Counted from the stretch's first letter, positions 1 through 9,610 are shown. The stretch is DNA of 64,000 nt from Fibrella forsythiae (GCF_017353175.1 NZ_JAFMYW010000002.1:744001-808000); one strand, 5' to 3'. Program-made: numbers and translations. The notes: generated from the sequence alone by a model not told the origin.

Positions 1-187
1 TTACTACCTGGAAAGGTGTTTTAGGCAAAACCGCCAAGTAGTTATCAAGTTAAAATTCATCGATGATGAACCATTGACTCAGATTTTACGCACGTTTTGG
101 CGAAGTAAATTGGCGAAACGTTTATGGATAACTAATCCGGCATGCCTATTGCCTGCTTTAGCTACATCCAATGCCCGCTCAACCACT

Positions 188-1171
188 ATGAACCCGTATT
201 TTACTGTGGTGATTCCCACAGGTAATCATTCTGCTTTGTTACCAAACTGCTTAGAGGCTATTGCCCAGCAGCAACTGACTCGTAATCAGTTTGAGATTGT
301 TGTTGTTGACGACGCCAATAATGCCGAAACGGCATCACTGGTGCACTCGTTTGCCCATCGCCACCATATCGAAATCCGTTATCTGGCGCAGCCTCACCCA
401 ATGGGGCTGGCTGCCGCTCGAAACCGGGGCTGGCGAGCCGCACGGGGACAATACATTGCCTTTACCGACGATGACTGCGTGCCACAACCCGGCTGGTTGC
501 TGGTGGCTCAACGAATGTTCATGCGCGGCGCACAGGTGGTGACGGGTACGGTTCGTACCACGCTGCCTATTCGGCAGGCAGGTGCGCGGCGCGTAGTAAA
601 TCGCATAGTTGAATCCAGCGATTTTTTGGCGGCGAACTGCTTTTGCCAGACAGGGGCTTTGCAGCGGGCGGGAGGTTTCGAAGAATCGTTTGATCTGGCC
701 TGGCGCGTTGACGCTGATCTTCAATTTAAATTGCTCGAAATCGGCATACCGATTCTGAAATGCCCTGAAGCTGTTGTTGTTCGTTCATTCCGGGTTGCTA
801 ATCGGTATGCCGTATTGACCAATGAACGGCAGAACCGGTACGATGCGCTGCTCTACAAACGTCATCCTGACTTGTTTCGCCAACGAATTCCCCGCGACGA
901 GGTGATGGTGCTACGGTATTACACAACCATTATCAGCCTGGCTATTGTGTTGGTTGCGGCGGCTGTTGGGTACGTTCCTCTCTTGCTGACAAGTGCAATC
1001 ATCTATGTGGGCCTGACGGCTTGGCTGGCTGTTAACCGTTGGCCTACCGGTTCAGAATCAGGTACGTGGGAGGCGTTGAAGGAGGATATGCTCACGGCAG
1101 TGGCCATACCGTTTTTATCGGTCTTCTGGCGACTATACGGCTCCGTTAAATACCGGGTGTTGTATTTATAG
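188..1171 (+). CDS. Family 2 glycosyltransferase with C-terminal membrane segments
   Basis: Likely transfers a sugar from a nucleotide sugar to a cell-surface acceptor at the inner face of the inner membrane. A GT-A fold starts right after the chosen ATG (FTVVIPTGN), followed by the nucleotide-binding stretch EIVVVDDANN, the metal-binding DDD motif in AFTDDDCVPQPGW, and a later ED-like region (FDLAWRVDADLQFKLLEIG). Two hydrophobic segments near the C-terminus (around IISLAIVLVAAAVGYV and LLLTSAIIYVGLTAWLAV) suggest anchoring. The frame has no stop back to base 2, so the protein could start upstream of the window; ATG 188 is chosen because the GT domain begins there. Acceptor unknown. Confidence 0.8.
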   Translation: MNPYFTVVIPTGNHSALLPNCLEAIAQQQLTRNQFEIVVVDDANNAETASLVHSFAHRHHIEIRYLAQPHPMGLAAARNRGWRAARGQYIAFTDDDCVPQPGWLLVAQRMFMRGAQVVTGTVRTTLPIRQAGARRVVNRIVESSDFLAANCFCQTGALQRAGGFEESFDLAWRVDADLQFKLLEIGIPILKCPEAVVVRSFRVANRYAVLTNERQNRYDALLYKRHPDLFRQRIPRDEVMVLRYYTTIISLAIVLVAAAVGYVPLLLTSAIIYVGLTAWLAVNRWPTGSESGTWEALKEDMLTAVAIPFLSVFWRLYGSVKYRVLYL

Positions 1172-1195
1172 AGGTACGTATTCACGGTACCGTGT

Positions 1196-2617
1196 TCATC
1201 GCGTTAAAAAGTCGATAAGGAGGCGAATACCAAAAGCGGTGGCGTTCTTCTGCTGGCCAAATTCCGTGTCGGCGAAAGCCATACCCGCAATATCGAGGTG
1301 CGCCCAGGCCGGGTGTTTTTCTGTGAATACTTCCAGGAATTTAGCCGCTGCAATGGCCCCGTTGATGGGCTTGCCGCTGTAATTCTTCACGTCGGCCACA
1401 TCCGAGGTCAGATCATCTTTATAGACGTCCCAAAGGGGAAGCCGCCAGAGCCGCTCGCCGGTACGGTCGCCCGATGCCTGTAACTGCGCCGACAACTCGT
1501 CGTTTTGGGTGAATAATCCGCCAGCCTGATACCCCAGCGCGGCAATAACATTCCCCGTGAGCGTGGCCAGATCGATCAACACGTCGGGCTGAATGTGGCG
1601 AATCATGTGGCCTAGTCCATCGGCCAATATAACGCGGCCTTCGGCGTCGGTGTCGATGATCTCGATGGTCTTGCCGAGGTACGAGGTGATGACATCGCCG
1701 GGCTTTGTGGCCATGCCATCGACCACGTTTTCGGTTGTTGGTACCACCCCTACCACACGCCGGGGAAGTTTTAGCCGGGCAGCGACTTCCAACGTACCCA
1801 GTACAGCGGCAGCTCCACCCATATCGCTTTTCATCAGGTGCATATTCGTCGACTGCTTGATCGAGATACCGCCAGTATCGAAGGTTACGCCTTTGCCCAC
1901 CAGGCCTACCGTCGATCCGGTGGCGTTGGCGGGGTTGTAATCAAGTACCAGCATCATCGGTGGATTTTCGCTGCCTTGCCCAACGCTCAACAGGGCATTG
2001 TATCCCAGACGGGCCAGTTCGTCATGATCCATAACGGTGACACTGTAACCATAGGTACGTCCCGACGCTACGGCCCAATCGGCCAGTACCTGCGGCGTTT
2101 TGTAGTTCGACGGTGCATTCATCAGGTCAAGCATCGCCTTTTGGGCTTCCCAGATAATGGTGGCGCGGTCAATGGCTTGCTGAGCTGCTTCACGGTCTGC
2201 CGCTGCTACCGTCAGGTTCAATTGGCCGAGCTGGCTGTAAAATGGACTAACCTCTGGCGTAGTGGTGTGGTATAGTTTCAGGTTGTATCCCCCGCCTAAC
2301 GTACCCAGCACAATGGCCTCTATGGCGTCTACTGGCAAGCCGGTCAGGTTTAGCGAAACAGCGGCCGGAAATTTACTTTTCTGGGTATAGGTCAGCTTTC
2401 TGATGGCACGCAGGTAATCGTGACTCGAAGGCTTTTCGCCAAGGCCGAGGAGCCAGTGCTTCTGCCCGTCGGCACTATATACCAGTTGGGTTTCGTTCAG
2501 GTCGCCCTTGAAGTCGCCCTGAGCCGCCTGCACCTGTTCGGGTAATGGTTGCTCTTTCAGTAATGGCCATATCGTGGCTGTAGTTGTTGGGGCTGTAGTA
2601 TGAAGATGAATCTGCAT
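1196..2617 (-). CDS. pepA: Leucyl aminopeptidase (M17 family)
   Basis: Cytosolic metalloaminopeptidase that removes N-terminal residues from peptides. The family signature with two metal ligands is visible as DTDAEGRVILADGL (the usual form begins NTDAEGR), and the upstream metal/active-site Lys region reads GKGVTFDTGGISIK followed by MKSDMGGAAAVLG. The 473-residue length and the N-terminal alpha/beta domain before a C-terminal catalytic domain fit M17. No signal peptide. Downstream of the membrane protein gene on the same strand, with a 39-base gap. The exact substrate range cannot be told from sequence. Confidence 0.92.
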   Translation of the reverse strand: MQIHLHTTAPTTTATIWPLLKEQPLPEQVQAAQGDFKGDLNETQLVYSADGQKHWLLGLGEKPSSHDYLRAIRKLTYTQKSKFPAAVSLNLTGLPVDAIEAIVLGTLGGGYNLKLYHTTTPEVSPFYSQLGQLNLTVAAADREAAQQAIDRATIIWEAQKAMLDLMNAPSNYKTPQVLADWAVASGRTYGYSVTVMDHDELARLGYNALLSVGQGSENPPMMLVLDYNPANATGSTVGLVGKGVTFDTGGISIKQSTNMHLMKSDMGGAAAVLGTLEVAARLKLPRRVVGVVPTTENVVDGMATKPGDVITSYLGKTIEIIDTDAEGRVILADGLGHMIRHIQPDVLIDLATLTGNVIAALGYQAGGLFTQNDELSAQLQASGDRTGERLWRLPLWDVYKDDLTSDVADVKNYSGKPINGAIAAAKFLEVFTEKHPAWAHLDIAGMAFADTEFGQQKNATAFGIRLLIDFLTR

Positions 2618-2656
2618 AGGGAGATAAGTCGTGAGTCAGCTGTCAGGTACGTTCGG

Positions 2657-3409
2657 TCATACTGTTTTGCTGACGAGTACATTGATCGCTCCGTTGATGA
2701 GTAACGCGTAAAAAAAAGATTCGCCGATTGAAAAGGCCGGAAGAAGAAACGCCTGGAGGAATAAGAAGGTGGTGAAACCGAATAGCCCCATTACAATTCC
2801 GCGTAGGGTAGTTATGGCAGCACCACTACCCTGGAGGTAATGCGTAAAAACGGCCAGAATCGAGGTGATGATCGGAAACGGCGTTAGGATACCGCTCCAG
2901 GTTGGGCCTAACGCGGTGGCTAGGCCGGTAATGCCGATCACGAACAGTGTTGCCACGACCATCCGGATAAGCACATCGTACGGTAGTCGTTTTACCGTTG
3001 ATTCGCCCATCACCGGGACCGGAAAAAAACGCAGGGCCAGCACCACGCTGATCATGATGAGCACGTAGCAGGGAACCAGCGGGAGGTTGATGCTGGTGAA
3101 CAGCAGCGCGATCGCCACAAAGACGATATAGGCAATCAGAAGCGTCCAGATACCAGCTAAGCGCGGGGCTAGCCAGGCATAGCACAGGCAGAAACCAATC
3201 AGCGAAGCAATGCCAATCAGAATGCCCGGCACGGCCCGAATACCAAACGATTTGCCCTGTTCGAGAATCAGAAAGAGCAGAATTGGCCCTGCTATCCACG
3301 GCAGGCTGGCAATGAGCCCACCCGCTTTATTTCCCCATCTCCGACTAACCAGGGTTACCAGACCAATCACAAAAGGCATCAGCGTAACCTTGATGAGCAG
3401 GATATTCAT
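2657..3409 (-). CDS. Multi-pass inner-membrane protein of unknown function
   Basis: A 250-residue, strongly hydrophobic protein with about eight predicted membrane segments and no recognised catalytic motif. The two halves look related: a segment near residue 32 (GLIASLPWIAGPILLFLILEQG) is echoed near residue 170 (SGILTPFPIITSILAVFTHYLQG), as in small transporters built from an inverted or tandem duplication. It lies between thyA (18-base gap) and the aminopeptidase on the same strand. A transporter role is only inferred from the topology. Confidence 0.7.
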   Translation of the reverse strand: MNILLIKVTLMPFVIGLVTLVSRRWGNKAGGLIASLPWIAGPILLFLILEQGKSFGIRAVPGILIGIASLIGFCLCYAWLAPRLAGIWTLLIAYIVFVAIALLFTSINLPLVPCYVLIMISVVLALRFFPVPVMGESTVKRLPYDVLIRMVVATLFVIGITGLATALGPTWSGILTPFPIITSILAVFTHYLQGSGAAITTLRGIVMGLFGFTTFLFLQAFLLPAFSIGESFFYALLINGAINVLVSKTV

Positions 3410-3427
3410 AAGTATAACAATGAAGCA

Positions 3428-4249
3428 CTAAACGGCCACTGGCGCCTTGATTGCCGGCCACGGGTCATAATTCTCCAGGGTGAAATCGGCGTAGGTGAAA
3501 TCGAAAATAGAAGTAACCCCGGGGTTGAGCCGCATGGTCGGCAAGGGGCGGAACTGGCGGGATAACTGCGTTTCTACCTGCTCTAAGTGGTTGCTGTATA
3601 AATGTGTATCGCCGCCTGTCCAGATGAACTCGTGGGCTTCGTACCCGCATTCCTGCGCTACCATCATCGTCAGCAGGGCGTAGGAGGCAATATTGAAGGG
3701 TACACCTAAAAACACGTCGGCGCTGCGCTGATAGAGCTGGCAGGAGAGTTTGCTTCGTGTTTCGCCTTTTTCCGGATCGGGCGGAGCTACATAAAACTGA
3801 AAAAGGGCATGACAAGCCGGGAGTGCCATGTCTGGAATATCAGCCGGGTTCCAGGCCGTAACGATCATGCGCCGCGAGTCGGGCGAGTTTTTTAATTGCC
3901 GAAGCACGTCCGACAGTTGGTCGATGCTGCCACCGGAAGGGTCGGGCCAGCTGCGCCATTGTTTGCCGTAGACCGGTCCCAGGTTTCCGTTTTCATCGGC
4001 CCATTCATCCCAGATACTAACACCGTTGTCTTTCAGATACTTAATGTTGGTGTCTCCTTTGATGAACCAGAGCAGTTCATGAATGATCGATTTGGTATGG
4101 ACTTTCTTGGTCGTTAACAGCGGGAAGCCTTCCTGAAGGTTGAACCGCATCTGGTAACCAAATACGCTGAGGGTTCCGGTGCCGGTTCGGTCGGTTTTAC
4201 GCGCCCCATTGGCCAGGATATGACGAAGCAGGTCGTGGTATTGCTGCAT
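3428..4249 (-). CDS. thyA: Thymidylate synthase
   Basis: Makes dTMP from dUMP using methylenetetrahydrofolate, the sole de novo route to thymidine nucleotides. The N-terminal phosphate-binding segment [12 protein letters not shown], the motif FPLLTTKKV, the catalytic Cys in [12 protein letters not shown] and the folate-side [19 protein letters not shown] are all present. At 273 residues it is close to the usual 264. The ATG lies 23 bases after a TACTTTTG -7 box. No dihydrofolate reductase gene is adjacent, unlike the common thyA-folA pairing. Confidence 0.97.
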   Translation of the reverse strand: MQQYHDLLRHILANGARKTDRTGTGTLSVFGYQMRFNLQEGFPLLTTKKVHTKSIIHELLWFIKGDTNIKYLKDNGVSIWDEWADENGNLGPVYGKQWRSWPDPSGGSIDQLSDVLRQLKNSPDSRRMIVTAWNPADIPDMALPACHALFQFYVAPPDPEKGETRSKLSCQLYQRSADVFLGVPFNIASYALLTMMVAQECGYEAHEFIWTGGDTHLYSNHLEQVETQLSRQFRPLPTMRLNPGVTSIFDFTYADFTLENYDPWPAIKAPVAV

Positions 4250-4271
4250 GAGTAAGTCTGAATTGAAGGGG

Positions 4272-4279
4272 CAAAAGTA
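4272..4279 (-). promoter_or_regulatory. -7 box ahead of thyA
   Basis: Reads TACTTTTG on the minus strand, an exact match to the Bacteroidota -7 consensus TAnnTTTG, 23 bases before the thyA ATG. No convincing -33 TTTG was seen, so this is a candidate only. Confidence 0.5.
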
Positions 4280-4292
4280 CGAATTCTGGTGC

Positions 4293-5045
4293 CTAGTCGG
4301 CCTTGTCGTAGAGCAAAACGAACGGTTGCGTTATGGGCGCTTCGCCGAGGTCGTTGAACGTGAGCCACTCGCCACCGGGCGCATGTGTCTGGGTGTAATG
4401 CCCACCCGGCTGCGGCGTGTGTCCTACGGTTTGGTTGAAACCGGTAAGCGGATCGGCCTGAAGTTCGCGCTGGTCGCACCAGATGGGGCCACCTGAAGGC
4501 GACATGCCACCGCGTTTCAGACCAACCGTAGCAATCAGATTGGTATACGCATCCGGCGACACAATCTTCAGGCAATTATTCAGCGTTGGAACCAGGTTAT
4601 CCATTTCCAGGGGCTGGCGGGTCTTCCGTTCGTATGCTTTCTGGAATTGCTCGATCCACCAGTTAGTGAAGCCGGCATGGCTGGCCAGTGTCTGGTCGAA
4701 GCGGGAAGCAAGCCTGAACAGATCGATATGTTTCTGAAGCAAGTGATGCCAGTTATCGGCGGCATCTTCCCGGTAACCCGACCCGATGAACATCGGATTA
4801 TTATAGAAATAATAAAAGTCGTGGTTACCCAGATGAAGCCTAATTTTGTCGGGATGCGCCTGTTTCAGTTTAATGATGGCTCTGAAATTAGCGTCAATCC
4901 GATCGGTAGTCATGTTCGGGTCGTGCGTATCCAGATAATCACCCAGGAAAACGATCAGGTCGGCGTGGTTGAGCCAGGTTTTTACCACGCTCTGCCAGTG
5001 ATGGCGACCGTGAACATCTCCGATAAAAACTGCTTGTTTGTGCAT
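4293..5045 (-). CDS. Calcineurin-like metallophosphoesterase
   Basis: A cytoplasmic dinuclear-metal phosphoesterase. The metal-ligand motifs appear in order: GDVHGR near the N-terminus, [11 protein letters not shown], then LGNHDFYYF, followed by ASHAGF; these define the family. Substrate unknown; bacterial relatives act on phosphoproteins, nucleotides or dinucleotides. The start at 5045 places GDVHGR eight residues in, typical of the family; an in-frame ATG at 5075 would add ten residues. Ends 43 bases before thyA on the same strand. Confidence 0.82.
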   Translation of the reverse strand: MHKQAVFIGDVHGRHHWQSVVKTWLNHADLIVFLGDYLDTHDPNMTTDRIDANFRAIIKLKQAHPDKIRLHLGNHDFYYFYNNPMFIGSGYREDAADNWHHLLQKHIDLFRLASRFDQTLASHAGFTNWWIEQFQKAYERKTRQPLEMDNLVPTLNNCLKIVSPDAYTNLIATVGLKRGGMSPSGGPIWCDQRELQADPLTGFNQTVGHTPQPGGHYTQTHAPGGEWLTFNDLGEAPITQPFVLLYDKAD

Positions 5046-5185
5046 GAAGCGGGTATAATCACCCGAAAATAGCATTTTAATTTTATAGTCATGACGTAGT
5101 CATTTGTAGTCGTTGGGTGGTTATTTCTTGCTGTTGCGATGGATGCCCACACAATTACCATGAATGGTCTTATACAACCACCCCC

Positions 5186-6667
5186 ATGTTTCTTCTTGGA
5201 TTAGACCTCGGTAGCTCATCTGTTAAAGCCTGTTTAGTAGACGCCGACACGAACACCGCTGTTGCTTCAGCCTTTTTCCCCGACGTAGAAATGGCCATTG
5301 ATGCGCCGCAACCGGGCTTTGCTGAACAGCAGCCTGACCTGTGGTGGCATAACACCACACAGGCGATCCGGGCCGTTATGCAGGCTGCCAACGCAAAGGC
5401 CACCGACGTACTGGCTATTGGGATCTCCTACCAAATGCACGGCCTTGTTGTTACCGATGCTCATCTGAACGTGTTGCGGCCCGCCATTATCTGGTGCGAT
5501 AGCCGGGCCGTACCCTACGGGCAACGGGCATTTGAGGCGCTTGGGCAGGATCGGGTTCTTCGTCATTTGCTTAATTCGCCGGGCAACTTCACCGCTGCCA
5601 AACTGGCCTGGGTGAAAGAAAATCAGCCCGACGTATACGCCAACGTGGCTCACTTCATGCTGCCCGGCGACTACCTGGCTGCGCGCCTGACGGGCGAGAT
5701 CGTTACCACGGCCTCGGGCTTATCGGAAGGTATCATGTGGGATTTTCTGGAAAACCGCCCCGCCGAATTCCTGATGCAGTATTATGGCTTCGATACTGCG
5801 TTGATGCCGCCGCTTCGTCCTACGTTTGGCGAGCAGGGACGACTCACGGTTGCCGCTGCAGCCGAGGCCGGCCTGGCGGCTGGTATACCCGTAACGTACC
5901 GGGCCGGCGATCAGCCAAACAATGCTATGTCGCTCAACGTACTGGAGCCGGGCGAAATAGCGGCCACCGCAGGTACGTCGGGTGTGGTGTATGGGGTGAG
6001 TGATAAAGCGCAGTTTGATCCGCAGTCGCGGGTGAACACGTTCCTGCACGTGAATCATACGCCCGAGGCACCCCGCTATGGCGTTCTGCTGTGCGTAAAT
6101 GGCACGGGTAGCCTGAACAGCTGGCTGCGTAATACGCTGTTTCAGAAAAGCCTCAGCTACGCCAGTATGAACGAGTTGGCGCAGAAAGCACCCGTTGGCG
6201 CAGACGGGCTGGTTTGTTTGCCATTTGGCAACGGGGCCGAACGGGTATTGGAAAATCGCGATCTGGGTGCCACCTTCCAGGGGCTTAACCTAACCCGTCA
6301 TGGGTTGCCACAGATGTTGCGGGCAGCGCAGGAAGGCATTGTGTTTGCCCTCTATTATGGCATTAAAGTCATGGAACAGGTAGGCGTGGGTCTGAAAACC
6401 GTTCGGGCGGGCGAGGCCAACATGTTCCTGAGCCCGCTGTTTGGCAGCACCTTTGCCAACCTGTCTGGCGCGGCCGTTGAACTCTACAATACCGACGGCG
6501 CACAGGGCGCAGCCCGTGGTGCCGGTCTCGGCCTGGGGCATTACGCCAACCGCGACGAGGCATTCAGCGGCCTCAGCATAGTGCGTACCCTCGATCCGGA
6601 CCCACGCGTGCATCAGGCCTATCAGGAAGCTTACGCCAACTGGCTGGCCGTTCTGGAAAAACAGTAA
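5186..6667 (+). CDS. xylB: Xylulokinase (FGGY sugar kinase)
   Basis: Phosphorylates D-xylulose to xylulose 5-phosphate, feeding the pentose phosphate pathway. The N-terminal ATP-binding fold begins at once (LGLDLGSSSVKACLVD), with the substrate-loop signature IGISYQMHGLV and a C-terminal actin-like domain containing GAARGAGLGLG. The 493-residue length from ATG 5186 fits xylulokinases; an upstream in-frame start at 5117 would add 23 unsupported residues. No isomerase or xylose transporter gene is beside it, so it stands alone here. Another FGGY sugar specificity is possible. Confidence 0.88.
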   Translation: MFLLGLDLGSSSVKACLVDADTNTAVASAFFPDVEMAIDAPQPGFAEQQPDLWWHNTTQAIRAVMQAANAKATDVLAIGISYQMHGLVVTDAHLNVLRPAIIWCDSRAVPYGQRAFEALGQDRVLRHLLNSPGNFTAAKLAWVKENQPDVYANVAHFMLPGDYLAARLTGEIVTTASGLSEGIMWDFLENRPAEFLMQYYGFDTALMPPLRPTFGEQGRLTVAAAAEAGLAAGIPVTYRAGDQPNNAMSLNVLEPGEIAATAGTSGVVYGVSDKAQFDPQSRVNTFLHVNHTPEAPRYGVLLCVNGTGSLNSWLRNTLFQKSLSYASMNELAQKAPVGADGLVCLPFGNGAERVLENRDLGATFQGLNLTRHGLPQMLRAAQEGIVFALYYGIKVMEQVGVGLKTVRAGEANMFLSPLFGSTFANLSGAAVELYNTDGAQGAARGAGLGLGHYANRDEAFSGLSIVRTLDPDPRVHQAYQEAYANWLAVLEKQ

Positions 6668-6713
6668 GGAGGCTGACGGGTGATTTCTCAAGTTAATTTG
6701 TAGACCTTGGGTT

Positions 6714-6775
6714 GCAACGTTTTTGTCATCCCGACGCCACGATCCCTCTTGGCGTCGGGATGACAAAAACGTTGC
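6714..6775. repeat. REP-like perfect palindrome
   Basis: Two perfectly complementary 26-base arms (6714-6739 and 6750-6775) separated by a 10-base loop. The core TTTGTCATCCCGACG resembles palindromic intergenic repeats common in bacterial genomes. It follows xylB by 46 bases and could also end its transcript, although the arms carry T/A runs on both sides. No second copy was seen in this window. Confidence 0.75.
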
Positions 6776-6916
6776 CTAGTTCACCATAGTCAAACACGTA
6801 AATTGGGCAAGTACCAGGTAGTATATACCTCGAACCAGCGTCCACCATTAATCAATTGCCGATCGAGAGTATAGATTGGCAATTGTTTATGCCAATTATA
6901 ACTGGCTGTTGTTGCT

Positions 6917-6924
6917 TACTTTTG
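6917..6924 (+). promoter_or_regulatory. Promoter candidate for the polyprenyl synthase gene
   Basis: TACTTTTG matches TAnnTTTG exactly. A TTG at 6893-6895 lies 21 bases upstream as a possible -33 element. The ATG at 7032 would have a leader of about 100 bases. The rest of the 6776-7031 spacer shows no gene. Confidence 0.5.
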
Positions 6925-7031
6925 AGCAAACAAGCCCTTAGTCTGGTTTCGTATTTACGGTTTTGTGTCAGTCGATTTGGACTGCTAAGTGGCCAACACA
7001 AGACCGTAAAACAAAACGGCCTTTTTATTCA

Positions 7032-8003
7032 ATGACCCCCAATCAGTTAGCTGACGCGCTACATCGCCAATTCGAGCAAACTCCGTATGGCCAGTCTCCG
7101 GCCGAGCTTTACGACCCCATCCGGTACATCATGAGCCTTGGCGGCAAGCGCATGCGCCCGCTGATGACGCTGCTGGCCGCCTCTCTCTTTACCGACGATT
7201 GGCAGAAAGCCCTGAAACCGGCCGTTGCCGTTGAGGTATTTCACAATTTCACGCTGTTGCACGACGATATCATGGATCAGGCCCCGCTGCGCCGGGGACA
7301 GCCCACGGTTCATGAAAAGTGGAATGCAAATATTGCCATTCTCTCCGGCGATGTGATGCTGGTGAAAGCCTACGAACAACTGCTCGACATTGAACCAACG
7401 TACCTGAGGCAGGTGCTGACCCGGTTTAGCAAAACCGCCGCCGAAGTGTGTGAAGGGCAGCAAATGGATATGAATTTCGAGAGCCTCGATACGGTATCAG
7501 AAGCAGAATATATTGATATGATCCGCCTGAAAACGTCGGTACTGCTGGGTTTTGCTATGGAAGTGGGCGGTATTGTGGCCGGGGCCGACCCCGTCAGTAC
7601 GCAATGCCTGTACGATGCCGGCGTGAACATTGGTATCGGGTTCCAGTTGAAGGATGATCTGCTCGATGTATACGGCGACCCCGCCAAGTTTGGTAAGCAG
7701 GTGGGTGGCGATATTATTGCCAATAAGAAAACGTTTCTGCTGATCGAAGCACTGGAACGCGCCAACGGTCAGGTACGTCTCGAACTGCTCAACTGGTTGA
7801 CCCAAAGTGAATTTGATAAGGCCGAAAAGGTCGATGCGATTACCAGTATTTATGATCAACTGGGCATTCGCGAACTGGCGGAAGCCCGTATTGCCGACTA
7901 CTTTGCCAAGGGCTTTGCCAATTTAGAGCATATTACCGCCGACCCTGCTCGTAAAGACGTACTATTGACGTTCGCTCATCAATTGGTTGAGCGGGAATCT
8001 TAA
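7032..8003 (+). CDS. Polyprenyl diphosphate synthase (trans-isoprenyl)
   Basis: Condenses isopentenyl diphosphate with allylic diphosphates to make the isoprenoid chain for quinones or undecaprenyl carriers. Both Asp-rich Mg-binding motifs are present: LLHDDIMDQAPLRRGQPT (first DDxxD) and LKDDLLDVYGD (second). The start at ATG 7032 gives 323 residues beginning MTPNQLADAL, the usual length; 23 further residues upstream are in frame but unsupported. Chain length is set by the residues before the first motif (VEVFHNFTLLH) and cannot be stated safely. Followed by a hairpin spacer and a rhomboid gene. Confidence 0.92.
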   Translation: MTPNQLADALHRQFEQTPYGQSPAELYDPIRYIMSLGGKRMRPLMTLLAASLFTDDWQKALKPAVAVEVFHNFTLLHDDIMDQAPLRRGQPTVHEKWNANIAILSGDVMLVKAYEQLLDIEPTYLRQVLTRFSKTAAEVCEGQQMDMNFESLDTVSEAEYIDMIRLKTSVLLGFAMEVGGIVAGADPVSTQCLYDAGVNIGIGFQLKDDLLDVYGDPAKFGKQVGGDIIANKKTFLLIEALERANGQVRLELLNWLTQSEFDKAEKVDAITSIYDQLGIRELAEARIADYFAKGFANLEHITADPARKDVLLTFAHQLVERES

Positions 8004-8004
8004 T

Positions 8005-8056
8005 CAGTAAGCAGTAGCAGTTGGCAGAACGCTCAACTGCCAACTGCTACTGCCAA
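8005..8056. repeat. Intergenic heptad-type hairpin (polyprenyl synthase / rhomboid)
   Basis: Perfect 17-base arms at 8011-8027 and 8037-8053 around a 9-base loop, made of near-repeats of AGTTGGC, AGTAGC and CAACTGC. It starts two bases after the upstream stop and ends 11 bases before the rhomboid ATG. One of eight such spacers in this window; there is no U-run as in an intrinsic terminator. Confidence 0.75.
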
Positions 8057-8067
8057 CAACACTAACT

Positions 8068-8691
8068 ATGTCGATAACCCTGCTTCTTATTGCCGTTACC
8101 GTTGGCATCAGCCTGTGGGCCTGGAATAACCCCGCCCTGATGGATCGCTGGATCATGAATCCGTATGCGGTGGCAAGGCGAGGTGAATATCACCGGCTGA
8201 TCACATCGGGATTTTTGCATGCCGATATGAGCCACTTATTCTTAAACATGCTCAGTTTCTACTTTTTCGGGCAGGGGATCGAGCGCATTTTCGGCGAACT
8301 CTTCGGTGAACTTGGCGGCGCTGTTTTGGTTGGTTTTTACCTGATCGCTATCGTCATCTCTGATATTCCAACGCTGATCAAGTATAAGGATAGCCCTGGC
8401 TATAACTCGCTGGGCGCATCGGGTGGGGTGTCGGCCATTATCTTCGCTACGATCCTGATTTTCCCGCTGACGCCCATTTACTTTTTCTTTATTCCGGTGC
8501 CTATTCCGGGCTTTATTTTTGCGTTACTCTACCTGGCTTATTCTTACTATGCTGCCCGTCGGGGCAACACCGGCGTGAACCACGATGCTCACCTCTATGG
8601 CGGTTTGTTTGGCATTGTGTTTATGGCCATTGCTTACCCGCCTGCCATTCCCGGCTTTGTGGAACAGGTTATACATTGGAGACCCTTCTAG
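8068..8691 (+). CDS. Rhomboid-family intramembrane serine protease
   Basis: Cleaves transmembrane helices of membrane proteins. The catalytic dyad is visible: Ser118 in LGASGGVSA and His175 in HDAHLYGG, with the supporting His/Asn in SHLFLNM (Asn60). About six membrane segments in 207 residues, the minimal bacterial rhomboid core. An insertion after the second segment (IPTLIKYKDSP) is typical of Bacteroidota versions. The stop is 15 bases before the ATG of the LytTR regulator, so the two are probably co-transcribed and may share a signalling role. Confidence 0.9.
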   Translation: MSITLLLIAVTVGISLWAWNNPALMDRWIMNPYAVARRGEYHRLITSGFLHADMSHLFLNMLSFYFFGQGIERIFGELFGELGGAVLVGFYLIAIVISDIPTLIKYKDSPGYNSLGASGGVSAIIFATILIFPLTPIYFFFIPVPIPGFIFALLYLAYSYYAARRGNTGVNHDAHLYGGLFGIVFMAIAYPPAIPGFVEQVIHWRPF

Positions 8692-8706
8692 TTATTGACT
8701 ACCTCG

Positions 8707-9600
8707 ATGAATCTGTCTAAAATCCTTCGTCAACCTTACCCTGTTCCTGAATCTGCAGGAAATGAATGGGTTATCGGAGCGTTCGTTGGCGGGTTTTTGC
8801 TGTTGTTCCAACCGTTTGGTATTTCAGACTGGCAGACATCTGATAAAATCCTGAAAGTCCTCGGGTTTGGTGCCGTTACCACTGTGGTGATGATTCTCTT
8901 CGATCAGGGCACCAAACTCCTGCCTCACTATTTTGCCGAAGAACGATGGACGGTTGGTAAAGAGATCGCCAAGATCCTGACGCTGATTCTATTTATTGCT
9001 ATAGCCAATAGATTGTATATGAGCTGGCTGGTTGGCCTGTCGATGCAGGGTGGCTGGCTTTGGGCGATTGGCATAACGTTCCTGCTCGGTATCTTCCCGA
9101 CGGTGGGTGTTGTGCTGACCAATTACATTATTCAGCTCAGAAAGTACGAGCAGCAGGCTTCCCACCTGGCGCTGCACAAGCAGCCGACAGAGCAACCTGT
9201 ACAGCTGGATAATGTAGTGAATCAGATTACTTTAGAGGCCCCGCAAAAGCCTGTAAACAAGCAGATTGTACTAACGGCTGAAAACGAGAAAGATATGATC
9301 CAGCTATACCGGGATGATCTGCTGGCGATCGAGTCGAGCGATAACTACTGCACTGTCTTTTACCAGAAAAATGGTACCATAGCCAAAGAGTTGATACGAA
9401 GCAGCCTGAGCCGCCTCGAAAACCAGCTTGGCACAGAAACACCGTTTGTGCGGTGCCACCGGTCGTATGTGGTCAATCTGGATCGGGTAAACCGGGTATC
9501 GGGCAACGCACAGGGCTACAAACTGCACCTGCTGAATGGTCAGTTAACGGTGCCGGTAGCCCGCAAGTATAACGATACGCTGGTGGCCGGGCTGAAGTAA
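8707..9600 (+). CDS. Membrane-anchored LytTR DNA-binding regulator
   Basis: A transcription regulator fused to a membrane domain. Four hydrophobic segments fill roughly residues 25-140 (for example VIGAFVGGFLLLFQPFG and AIGITFLLGIFPTVGVVLT), then a linker, then a LytTR DNA-binding domain over the last 100 residues (YRDDLLAIESSDNYCTVFY, RCHRSYVVNLDRV). No receiver domain, so the membrane part probably senses directly. The ATG at 8707 is preferred over an in-frame TTG at 8695. Coupled to the rhomboid gene just upstream. Confidence 0.85.
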   Translation: MNLSKILRQPYPVPESAGNEWVIGAFVGGFLLLFQPFGISDWQTSDKILKVLGFGAVTTVVMILFDQGTKLLPHYFAEERWTVGKEIAKILTLILFIAIANRLYMSWLVGLSMQGGWLWAIGITFLLGIFPTVGVVLTNYIIQLRKYEQQASHLALHKQPTEQPVQLDNVVNQITLEAPQKPVNKQIVLTAENEKDMIQLYRDDLLAIESSDNYCTVFYQKNGTIAKELIRSSLSRLENQLGTETPFVRCHRSYVVNLDRVNRVSGNAQGYKLHLLNGQLTVPVARKYNDTLVAGLK

Positions 9601-9610
9601 ATTGCCAGAT

